Shown here: in pieces, positions 1 through 6,075 of the stretch
Position numbering within the stretch: position 1 is the stretch's first letter
Layout: every line of letters begins with the position of its first letter
Source: an uncultured Treponema sp.
GTDB taxonomy: Bacteria; Spirochaetota; Spirochaetia; Treponematales; Treponemataceae
Direction: 5' to 3'
NCBI GenBank assembly: GCA_937900125.1
Contig: CALCEK010000021.1
Coordinates: 1-6,250 of the forward strand
Length of the DNA stretch: 6,250 nt
Program-made: the position numbers and the translations under genes
The notes under the pieces: generated by a model
Told to the model about the DNA's origin: nothing
Seen by the model: the letters and a program-made list of their open reading frames with translations, nothing else
The model's database searches: none

Positions 1-186
1 CAGCATGAAGACCTTGAAGCTCGCTTAAAAAAATTGGAAGATGCAAAAAAATCCATAGCACGCATTTTTGGTTTAGGAAAATCTAGCAAGGCAAAGCCAG
101 GACCTCTTTTGGAAGTTGCTCGCTCTTTGTACGACAAACTTTCTGCGGAACTTTCGGCAAGCAATATTTTCTTTGAAGATGAATAA
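1..186 (+). CDS. 3' end of an unidentified gene upstream of truA (partial)
   Basis: The frame starting at base 1 is open without interruption to a TAA at 184-186, giving the last 61 residues of a protein that begins outside the window. The visible tail is charged and helix-prone. It has a short Lys/Glu/Leu heptad-like stretch (residues about 4-20), a Gly/Lys/Ser-rich linker (about 24-34), then an amphipathic helix and an acidic end, FFEDE. Codon use matches truA and the rest of the host-like DNA. Its stop lies inside the first codons of truA (ATGAATAA, 8-base overlap), so the two are almost certainly co-transcribed and translationally coupled. I do not recognise the family from this tail. A chromosome-segregation or RNA-processing protein would be a guess from truA neighbourhoods in general and is not claimed. 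That it is a real coding end is well supported by the overlap and the codon use. Confidence 0.75.
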   Translation, partial: QHEDLEARLKKLEDAKKSIARIFGLGKSSKAKPGPLLEVARSLYDKLSAELSASNIFFEDE

Positions 187-955
187 CGTACTTTTAACAC
201 TTTCCTACGATGGAACAGATTTTTGCGGTTGGCAGCGGCAAGACAAAGCAGACAACGGAAAACCCGTTCGTACCGTGCAGGGAACAGTTGAAGACGCTCT
301 TGAAAAAATGCTAAAGCAAAAAATTGCTCTTTGCGGTTCTGGGCGCACAGATAGCGGCGTTCATGCTAGAGCGCAAGCGGCAAATTTCTTTTCGCCATTT
401 TCTTCTATAAAAGAGGAAAATTTTGTGCGGGCGTTGAATGGTTTTCTTCCGCGCGATGTTCGGGTTATGGGTGCAAAATTTGTGGCGGATTCTTTTAGTG
501 CGCGTTTTTCTGCTACTAGCCGAGTGTATAGGTATTTTATAAAGACGGGAGGCGTTCCTTTTGCCCGAGACTCTCGTTATGTTTGGCACATAAACCGAAA
601 GCCGAATCTTGGTGTTTTAAACGATTTATCGAGCATTTTGCACGGAGAGTTGGATTTTAAGACTTTTACGAGTTCTGGTGACCAAAGTGTTTCTACAAAT
701 CGCTACATTGAAAAAGCTCATTTTTGGTATGAAGATGAGATTCTTGTTTTTGAAATTGAGGCGAATGCGTTTTTGTGGAAAATGGTGCGTTCTCTTACGG
801 GAACACTTTTATCTCTTGAAGGGGCAAACAAAACAAAACTCGATTTTGAAAATATTCTTAAAAGTAAAAATCGTTCTAACGCGGGAACAACAGCTCCTCC
901 TACAGGACTTTTTTTGTGGGAAGTTAAATTTGATGGCACACGGCGACACGTATAA
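179..955 (+). CDS. truA: tRNA pseudouridine synthase A
   Basis: TruA converts uridine to pseudouridine at positions 38-40 of the tRNA anticodon arm. It is cytosolic, cofactor-free and usually dimeric. The 258-residue product is close to the usual length for the family. It opens with the typical first strand (LSYDGTDFCGWQ, residues 8-19). It carries the catalytic motif GSGRTDSGVHA at 53-63, with Asp58 as the nucleophile, then the conserved YRYFI, the FLWKMVRSLTG segment, and the C-terminal AGTTAPPTGLFLWEV signature. I chose the ATG at 179 because homologous sequence begins there. The in-frame ATG at 116 would add 21 unrelated residues encoded within the upstream gene. No good Shine-Dalgarno precedes 179, and the start overlaps the upstream stop, so translation is probably coupled. 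The gene converges on priA with only 12 bases between the stop codons and no evident terminator. Confidence 0.96.
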   Translation: MNNVLLTLSYDGTDFCGWQRQDKADNGKPVRTVQGTVEDALEKMLKQKIALCGSGRTDSGVHARAQAANFFSPFSSIKEENFVRALNGFLPRDVRVMGAKFVADSFSARFSATSRVYRYFIKTGGVPFARDSRYVWHINRKPNLGVLNDLSSILHGELDFKTFTSSGDQSVSTNRYIEKAHFWYEDEILVFEIEANAFLWKMVRSLTGTLLSLEGANKTKLDFENILKSKNRSNAGTTAPPTGLFLWEVKFDGTRRHV

Positions 956-967
956 TTTTTGGTGGTG

Positions 968-2959
968 CTACAAAAGATTTTGGGGGTCAACATCAACTTC
1001 AATGTATACATTTTGCGGTGGCGTGTAACCTAAAATTAGATTGGACGCAATTTTTTGTAGAACTTCGATTCTTTTTCCGCGCAACAAAATTTGCATCCGC
1101 CATGCAGCTCCCACTTTTTCGAGCGGACATTCAGCGGGACCTAAAATGTCAATTTCAGATTGTTTAAAGGATCCAAGAATCCTTTTTGCGCCAAAAGCGG
1201 CAGTTTGTGCGGCATTTTCAACTGATGAGCGAAAAACTAGCCGCAAAAGCCTAGAAAACGGCGGAAAGTTTAAAATTTCCCGTTGAGTTAATTCTTCCTT
1301 GTAAAAAGTTTCAAGGTTTCCGTTTACAGCCATTTCTATCGGCGGACTGTAAGGATTGTAGGTTTGCACAAGCACTTTTCCGTCTGGAAAAAAGCGTCCC
1401 GCTCTGCCTGCTACCTGCGTTATCAACGCAAAAGTTCGCTCTTCCGCCCTAAAATCTGGGAGGTGCAATGCGGTGTCTGCAAGGACAATTCCAACAAGTT
1501 GTAAAGCGGGAAAATTTAATCCTTTTGCGACCATTTGCGTTCCTAGCAAAATGTCATATTCGCCATTTTTAAATGATTCAAGTTTTTGTTGCAATTCATT
1601 TTTTGACTTTGTGCTATCCGTGTCGATTCTGACAACTTTTGCGTGTGGAAATCGGGCTTTTACCTCTGATTCAATGTATTCCGTTCCAAATCCAAAATAT
1701 CCCACATCCAAAGAACCGCAAGACGGACATTGTTGCGGGGGCTGAATCGAATATCCGCAATAATGACAGCGCAATCGATTTTCTGCGCGATGATAGGTGA
1801 GTGAAACAGAACAATTTTTGCACTTTTGCTCAAAGCCACAGGTATTGCACCTAAAAAAATGCGTAAAACCGCGTCTGTTTAAAAACAAAATGACTTGTCG
1901 CTTACGTTTTAAGGTTTTTTCAATCTCTTGAATGAGTGGGGGAGAAAGACAGTGTTCGCCCATTGCCTGGCAAGTTAAATTTACACATTTTAATTCTGGA
2001 GGCGCACCGCCTGCAATTCGGGCAGAAAGTGTGTGCTTTGTGATTTTTTTTTCTTCCATTAAATGCCACGCTTCTAGCGAAGGAGTCGCAGACCCCATGA
2101 CAAGCGGAATGTGCAGTGTGGAAGCCCTAAACATTGCAACTTGGCGGGCGTGATAGCGCGGTGCAGAACCTGCTTTGTAAGAAGAATCGTGTTCTTCATC
2201 GATGATTAAAAGACCGAGGTCGGGAATTGGGGCAAAAACGGCACTTCGCGCACCAACTACGATTCTTGCTTCTTTGTGCAAAATGCGTTTCCATTCTCCA
2301 AGCCGTTGACTCGGTGTTAAAGCGGAGTGAAGCACGGCTGCCATGTTACCAAAACGCCTTACAACTGCTTCTGTAACTTGCGGTGTTAGCGAAATTTCTG
2401 GAACAAGGTAGATTACGCCTTTTTTTTGTTCAAGGACTTTTTCTGCGCTAGACAAAAAAACTTCGGTTTTTCCGCTTCCCGTCATTCCGTATAAATAATG
2501 AAATGGATTTTCGCGCAAAGAAAATATGCCGTCTACCGCCCGCGCTTGCTCTTCGCTCAAATTTTTTTTTTCAAAACTTTTTTCATCGCCCAAAAATGAC
2601 AAAAAGGAATATTCTGTTTCCCTTTTCCCTGAAGGAATCATCGCAAAAATACATTCGCCAATTGGGGAAAGATAATAACGGCTCATCCAAAGCGCAAGCG
2701 AATACAATTCTTTTGTTAAAAGCGGTTCTTTGTCTATGTAGCGAGTTGCTTTTCGGATTTTTTCTGGGGCGACTGGGCAATTTTTCGGCAAAGTTTCGTG
2801 CACTCCCACTACAAAACCGTTTAATTTTCTGTTTCCAAAGCGAACTTCTAGCCTAAAACCAAAAGGGTCTTGATTTTCAAAAGGCATTTCTTGTGGCTCT
2901 TCATAAGTGAATGTTTGAAAAAGCGGAACATTTACGGCAACATCTAAGTAGCGAGCCAT
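968..2959 (-). CDS. priA: Primosomal protein N' (replication-restart DNA helicase PriA)
   Basis: PriA binds stalled or collapsed forks and D-loops, unwinds the lagging arm 3' to 5', and starts reloading of the replicative helicase. The 663-residue product shows the 3'-DNA-binding domain (about 1-110, with YYLSPIGE at 95-102), Walker A GMTGSGKT (158-165), Walker B DEEH (254-257) and GSATP (289-293). A zinc-binding insert follows with eight cysteines (371, 374, 380, 383, 398, 401, 411, 414), then motif V-like GTQMVAKG (473-480) and motif VI QVAGRAGR (515-522). All key ATPase and zinc residues are present. It is shorter than the roughly 730-residue E. coli protein. The deficit lies before Walker A, where the winged-helix domain appears to be replaced by a linker of about 20 residues. 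The ATG overlaps the stop of the upstream glycosylase gene by one base (TAATG), with GGGAG six bases upstream. It ends with TAG, tail to tail with truA. Confidence 0.97.
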   Translation of the reverse strand: MARYLDVAVNVPLFQTFTYEEPQEMPFENQDPFGFRLEVRFGNRKLNGFVVGVHETLPKNCPVAPEKIRKATRYIDKEPLLTKELYSLALWMSRYYLSPIGECIFAMIPSGKRETEYSFLSFLGDEKSFEKKNLSEEQARAVDGIFSLRENPFHYLYGMTGSGKTEVFLSSAEKVLEQKKGVIYLVPEISLTPQVTEAVVRRFGNMAAVLHSALTPSQRLGEWKRILHKEARIVVGARSAVFAPIPDLGLLIIDEEHDSSYKAGSAPRYHARQVAMFRASTLHIPLVMGSATPSLEAWHLMEEKKITKHTLSARIAGGAPPELKCVNLTCQAMGEHCLSPPLIQEIEKTLKRKRQVILFLNRRGFTHFFRCNTCGFEQKCKNCSVSLTYHRAENRLRCHYCGYSIQPPQQCPSCGSLDVGYFGFGTEYIESEVKARFPHAKVVRIDTDSTKSKNELQQKLESFKNGEYDILLGTQMVAKGLNFPALQLVGIVLADTALHLPDFRAEERTFALITQVAGRAGRFFPDGKVLVQTYNPYSPPIEMAVNGNLETFYKEELTQREILNFPPFSRLLRLVFRSSVENAAQTAAFGAKRILGSFKQSEIDILGPAECPLEKVGAAWRMQILLRGKRIEVLQKIASNLILGYTPPQNVYIEVDVDPQNLL

Positions 2960-3717
2960 TAGACACTCCCGTGCAATTTAAGAAAAGATTCAGCATAATC
3001 GGGACAAAGCTCTTGTAAGCGCGAACGGAACAATTTTAAGTCTGCCCAAGCAAAGCGTTTTAGGCTTTCGTCGCGCAAAAGTGCGGAAGGATGGTAGGTT
3101 GCAAGCGTTGGAATCCCCGATACATCAAAAAATTTGCCCCGCAAAGCCGTTATTCCTTGTTCAGTTTTGAATAAATTTTGCGCAGAGCATCTGCCGAGTG
3201 CTAAAATCATTTTGGGCTTTAAAATGTGAATTTGCGCTTGCAAAAAAGAGGCGCAAGATTCGGCTTCTTCAGAAAAGGGAGTGCGATTTTTTGGCGGACG
3301 GCATTTTACAACATTTGCGATAAAACAGTTGCAATTTCTGTCAAGATTTATTGCGTAAAGCATTTTGTCTAAGAGTTGCCCAGCTTTTCCAACAAAGGGG
3401 CGACCTGTTTTATCTTCATCTTCGCCAGGAGCTTCTCCAATTACAAGCACGGGAGAAAAAATCGCGCCTTCACCAGGAACAACGTTTGTTCGGGTTTTAG
3501 AAAGCGGACAATTTGTACAAAGTGCAATTTTTTTGTTTATGGCTTCAAGCCGAGTTTGCGCATTTTCGGTAGAGTTTTTGTCAGAGTTTTCAATTTGAAC
3601 TATTGGGTCATCGGTAAATTCTACGTCATTTGTATAGGAAGAATCAGCGCAACCGAGAATCCACGCGGAAGATAAGGCGCACAATTTGTAAATGTCTTGT
3701 TTTTGTTGCGAAGTCAT
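2959..3717 (-). CDS. udg: Family 4 uracil-DNA glycosylase, [4Fe-4S] type
   Basis: Family-4 enzymes remove uracil, produced by cytosine deamination or dUTP misincorporation, from DNA and leave an abasic site for base-excision repair. The 252-residue protein has the family's motif A GEAPGEDED (94-102), followed by the conserved GRPFVGKAGQLLD (105-117). It also has NVVKCRPPKNRTP (135-147) and motif B HPSALLR (209-215). Four cysteines placed as expected for the iron-sulfur cluster are seen at 67, 70, 139 and 155. The catalytic core starts only near residue 60. The first 23 residues look like a conserved helical cap and residues 24-56 are acidic and Asn/Ser-rich, probably a flexible linker. No later in-frame ATG would remove this extension while keeping the core. 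It is the first gene of an operon with priA, joining uracil repair to replication restart. No strong ribosome site is seen, only a weak GGGA seven bases upstream. Confidence 0.93.
   Translation of the reverse strand: MTSQQKQDIYKLCALSSAWILGCADSSYTNDVEFTDDPIVQIENSDKNSTENAQTRLEAINKKIALCTNCPLSKTRTNVVPGEGAIFSPVLVIGEAPGEDEDKTGRPFVGKAGQLLDKMLYAINLDRNCNCFIANVVKCRPPKNRTPFSEEAESCASFLQAQIHILKPKMILALGRCSAQNLFKTEQGITALRGKFFDVSGIPTLATYHPSALLRDESLKRFAWADLKLFRSRLQELCPDYAESFLKLHGSV
2966..2970 (-). promoter_or_regulatory. Shine-Dalgarno site of priA
   Basis: On the minus strand GGGAG lies six bases before the priA ATG, inside the last codons of the glycosylase gene. It fixes the ATG at 2957-2959 as the start. 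It also shows that this operon-internal gene has its own ribosome site in addition to the TAATG stop/start overlap. Confidence 0.7.
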
Positions 3718-3728
3718 AAAGCATTCCC

Positions 3729-3758
3729 ATTATAGAAAAAAATTCGCTTGAAATGCAA
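3729..3758 (-). promoter_or_regulatory. Promoter of the udg-priA operon
   Basis: Reading the minus strand, a perfect TATAAT (bases 3734 to 3729) is preceded by an 18-base spacer and TTGCAT (3758 to 3753), a 3/6 match to the sigma70 -35. Transcription would begin near 3722, leaving about five bases before the udg ATG. The -35 abuts and shares one base with the -35 of the divergent promoter. The start site is an inference from spacing. Confidence 0.6.
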
Positions 3759-3760
3759 GC
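3746..3760. repeat. Inverted repeat covering both divergent -35 boxes (possible operator)
   Basis: GCTTG (3746-3750) and CAAGC (3756-3760) are perfect 5-base inverted arms around AAATG. The element lies exactly over the -35 hexamers of both divergent promoters, so a protein bound here could control both. Arms this short also arise by chance, and no regulator is encoded nearby. Confidence 0.3.
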
Positions 3761-3777
3761 TAGATTTTTGTTATAGT
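3748..3777 (+). promoter_or_regulatory. Extended -10 promoter of the outer-membrane protein gene
   Basis: TTGAAA (3748-3753), an 18-base spacer and TATAGT (3772-3777) form a good sigma70-like promoter. A TGT just before the -10 (3769-3771) supplies the extended -10 TGn element. Only six bases (3778-3783) separate the -10 from the ATG at 3784, so the predicted first transcribed base is at or within a base or two of the start codon. Confidence 0.65.
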
Positions 3778-3783
3778 GAAATT

Positions 3784-5523
3784 ATGTTTTTTAAAGGCAA
3801 ACACAAATTTGCTTTTTTGTGTTTTTTTGCATGTGCGCTTCCTCTTTCTGCGGCAAAATGGAGCAGTCAAAAACTGATTCCCGCAAATAATTGGGTGTAC
3901 AAGGCTTTAGTAACTCTTTCTAAAGAATGTAAAAATACAACAATTACAAATCAAGCTCCGCTTACAATCGCCGAGGCGAGAGAAAATTTGTACGCGCTCC
4001 CTTATGACGAACTTTCGGATTCTGGGAAAGAATTATACGAAAAACTCGAATCTTATTTTGAAACCGAATATTTTTCTACTCCGTGGGAAGTTTTTTCTGC
4101 GGGAACAACACTTTTTTCGTCCTTTGAAACTCAAGGTGCTACAAATGCGCAAACTGTAAATGAAACTTGGGATTACATTCACACATATAATAATCAAAAG
4201 CCGATTTTTCAAATGCCAGTTTATCTTTCGATTTTTGATTTTGCCTTAATTGAAACAGAATTGCTTTTGCAAGAAAATTATTGGTCAATAAATGAAAGCT
4301 CTAATTGGACAAATATTCCAGTTTCTTTTGGTTCGGGCTACACTGATGCGGATTTTTACTGGCCAAAAACAGCGTATTTTAGCGTGGGCGTTCCGTTTAA
4401 GGGCGTAGATTTTTTTAATTTACATATAGGAAAAACGGGATTAAACATTGGCTCTACACGTCTTGACAGCACAATTCTTGATGACGATTTAGAAACGGAC
4501 GTTTACGCAGGATTTTCGCTTTATTCTCCGCGAATTCGTTATGAAGCAGAAATTTTACAACTTGAAGTAAACAAATATCTTTATTTGCATTACATAAATA
4601 CCCGTCCTACAACTTGGTTTTCTCTTGGAGTTACAGAAGGAACTTTAGTTAATGCGCCATTTGAGTTACGATACCTAAACCCGCTTATGGTAATGCATTC
4701 CTTTGCCGCTTGGTATTCTTATAAAGACTACAATAATGGGCAAGATGATGGTGAGTCTGAAACTTTTATGGGCGGTGGTGAAAGCCGAATTTCGCAACAT
4801 CTTGGAATTACAATGGAAGTAACTCCGCTAAAAAATTGGCGAATATATCTTGTGTATGCGCAAAATGAGCTTCAGTTGCCTTCTGAATTACAAAATGACT
4901 ATGGAAAAAGCCTTTCGTGGAGTTTTGGAGTTCAACTTGGAACTGATTTTTCGATTCCTGCCTTTGATAACGGATATTGGCATTTTGGACTAGAAGGGCT
5001 TTATTCTTCTCCGTGGAATTATATGCGTTTTTCTAGAAACACAAGTTTTGTCCGAACTCGCTATGACAATATGAGAAACGGAAGCACCCCCATTTATAGC
5101 TGGATAGGAAATCAGTACGGACCAGATTCAATTTGCGCTGAACTTTATTTTGGTTACGAAAAAGTGCAAAAGTGGAGTGCAGAACTTTCTTATCTTTTTC
5201 TTGCAAAAGGTGAAAATGACACAAGTTTGTTTTTAGAGTATGACGAAGAAGGCTATTACTATTACCCAGGAAGTTATTGGGGACATGAAGGGAAAAAATA
5301 TAGCTCGGCACAAGAGGCAATAGATGCCGCTTGGCTTATTAGTCCAACTGGGACACCTGAGTTTACAAATAGAGTTTTACTAAAAGGCTCTTACACTTTT
5401 ACAGACAGAATTCAAACAGATGCCTCTTTAGGTTACGTTGTTATTTTAAACTCTGACCACAGTTATGGCACTGTTGAACACGGACTTTTGTTTTCAATTT
5501 CAGGAACATTTAAGATTTTTTAA
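3784..5523 (+). CDS. Exported outer-membrane beta-barrel protein, Wzi-like (putative)
   Basis: The 579-residue product starts with a clear signal peptide: a basic start (KGKHK), a hydrophobic core around residues 9-21, and a small-residue cleavage region LSAA near 21-24. Residues about 33-92 look like a small helical module (NNWVYKALVTLSKE, then LTIAEARENLYALP and a Tyr/Leu-rich helix). The rest is rich in Tyr, Phe and Trp in alternating, beta-strand-like patterns with polar turns. It ends in Phe (GTFKIF), as expected for a BAM-recognised barrel. The region around LRYLNPLMVMHSF (295-307) and the N-terminal helical module resemble capsule-assembly Wzi-type proteins, but this is by eye and the ligand is unknown. 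The start at 3784 is chosen because it begins the signal peptide. A TTG at 3748 would place the promoter inside the gene and put acidic residues before the signal. A barrel protein of unknown family is the main alternative. Confidence 0.7.
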   Translation: MFFKGKHKFAFLCFFACALPLSAAKWSSQKLIPANNWVYKALVTLSKECKNTTITNQAPLTIAEARENLYALPYDELSDSGKELYEKLESYFETEYFSTPWEVFSAGTTLFSSFETQGATNAQTVNETWDYIHTYNNQKPIFQMPVYLSIFDFALIETELLLQENYWSINESSNWTNIPVSFGSGYTDADFYWPKTAYFSVGVPFKGVDFFNLHIGKTGLNIGSTRLDSTILDDDLETDVYAGFSLYSPRIRYEAEILQLEVNKYLYLHYINTRPTTWFSLGVTEGTLVNAPFELRYLNPLMVMHSFAAWYSYKDYNNGQDDGESETFMGGGESRISQHLGITMEVTPLKNWRIYLVYAQNELQLPSELQNDYGKSLSWSFGVQLGTDFSIPAFDNGYWHFGLEGLYSSPWNYMRFSRNTSFVRTRYDNMRNGSTPIYSWIGNQYGPDSICAELYFGYEKVQKWSAELSYLFLAKGENDTSLFLEYDEEGYYYYPGSYWGHEGKKYSSAQEAIDAAWLISPTGTPEFTNRVLLKGSYTFTDRIQTDASLGYVVILNSDHSYGTVEHGLLFSISGTFKIF

Positions 5524-5532
5524 TACGACTTT

Positions 5533-5537
5533 GGAGG
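5533..5537 (+). promoter_or_regulatory. Shine-Dalgarno site of the 123-residue ORF
   Basis: GGAGG stands four bases before the ATG at 5542, inside the 18-base gap after the barrel-protein stop. It is the strongest ribosome site in the window. It supports real translation of the small ORF, probably from the same transcript as the barrel gene. Confidence 0.7.
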
Positions 5538-5541
5538 TTTT

Positions 5542-5913
5542 ATGAAAAAAATTGCAAAATTCCTGTTACCCACATTAACGTCTGATTCAATAAATGATTA
5601 TTATATTGGATACATCCTTAAAAAAGATATCCTTTTCACTTCAGAAGCTTATAATCAGTATAAAGTCTTCCTGCATGATATCCTGCCGGATTCATCCCGG
5701 CCGCTCAGGCTGTATTTATATCTATACGCCAAATTTGATCACAACATAATTCCGCAGGAAACAAAAGCAAAAGTTTCTGATTTTATCAAAACAAACGACC
5801 TGGAAATCTTAAGCGATATTTATATTCTGCCCATCAACAATCACTTGATCACCAAGGGGGAAAACCAGCGTATCAACAAAATATACATGCAGGTAGAGTA
5901 TAAAAATCAGTAA
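5542..5913 (+). CDS. Small protein of unknown function, atypical codon use
   Basis: I do not recognise this 123-residue protein. It starts MKKIAKFLLPTL, which has basic residues and a short hydrophobic run. The run is too brief and is broken by Pro and polar residues, so a signal peptide is doubtful. The remainder is Tyr-, Ile-, Leu- and Lys-rich, with no Cys and no visible catalytic motif, and looks like a compact cytosolic alpha/beta protein. Codon use differs sharply from the gene just upstream. By hand count 8 of 16 Ile codons are ATC and 6 of 15 Leu codons are CTG, whereas the 579-codon barrel gene has one ATC and one CTG. The GGAGG site and the first few codons still look host-like, so the change falls near 5540-5570. 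It may be an acquired gene or a fusion of a native start to foreign sequence. A small immunity-type protein is conceivable but unsupported. Confidence 0.6.
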   Translation: MKKIAKFLLPTLTSDSINDYYIGYILKKDILFTSEAYNQYKVFLHDILPDSSRPLRLYLYLYAKFDHNIIPQETKAKVSDFIKTNDLEILSDIYILPINNHLITKGENQRINKIYMQVEYKNQ

Positions 5914-6075
5914 AACCCGCCGACGCCAGTTTTCCGGATTCGGATCATTATCGTTTGCAGACTGTTTTTCCTCCCAAAACCCACATGGCAGATCATTTGT
6001 TTGTCGTCCGATTAAATATCCGTCAAACCGTAATACTATTCCCTCACTTTAAATTTTAAAAGAATCAGTCTTCTC
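5914..6075. other. Gene-poor spacer between convergent genes, possible gene remnant
   Basis: These 162 bases separate two convergent genes of unusual codon use. I see no intrinsic terminator, RNA gene or repeat of significant length. On the minus strand one frame is open from 6048 to a stop at 5809-5811, running into the small ORF, and has no ATG. Between about 6040 and 5920 it reads like protein (for example YLIGRQTNDLPCGFWEEK, then a Asn/Asp/Pro-rich stretch and ENWRRR). It may be a decayed coding fragment. An AT-rich near-palindrome lies at 6047-6062. Confidence 0.35.

Noticed and set aside
116..178. Upstream in-frame ATG extending truA by 21 residues
   Set aside because: The extension lies within the upstream coding frame and is not TruA-like. 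The family's conserved N-terminus begins at the ATG at 179.
951..956. TATAAT at the truA stop as a promoter
   Set aside because: It would fire rightward into the convergent priA gene, has no gene to serve and no fitting -35. TATAAT arises easily in this AT-rich DNA.
945..1000. Bidirectional terminator between convergent truA and priA
   Set aside because: Only 12 bases separate the stops, and I could not find a stem of useful length followed by a T run in either direction.
678..1028. Open frames overlapping the truA end, and several within priA (for example 1041-1286, 1473-1745, 1932-2153, 2503-2856)
   Set aside because: They lie in other frames or strands of genes with firm motif evidence, have no ribosome sites and read as low-complexity shadows.
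3365..3675. Plus-strand open frames within the glycosylase gene
   Set aside because: They are antisense to conserved catalytic motifs and have no ribosome sites. They are shadows.
3748..3783. TTG start adding 12 residues to the barrel protein
   Set aside because: The TTG is the first half of the -35 TTGAAA. Starting there would put the whole promoter inside the gene and acidic residues before an otherwise complete signal peptide.
5033..5320. Minus-strand open frame of 95 codons within the barrel gene
   Set aside because: It is antisense to a continuous coding frame with a host-like codon pattern and has no ribosome site. It is a shadow.
6047..6062. AT-rich near-palindrome CTTTAAATTTTAAAAG as a terminator or operator
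   Set aside because: It is made only of A/T bases plus one pair of ends, too weak for a hairpin and common by chance here.
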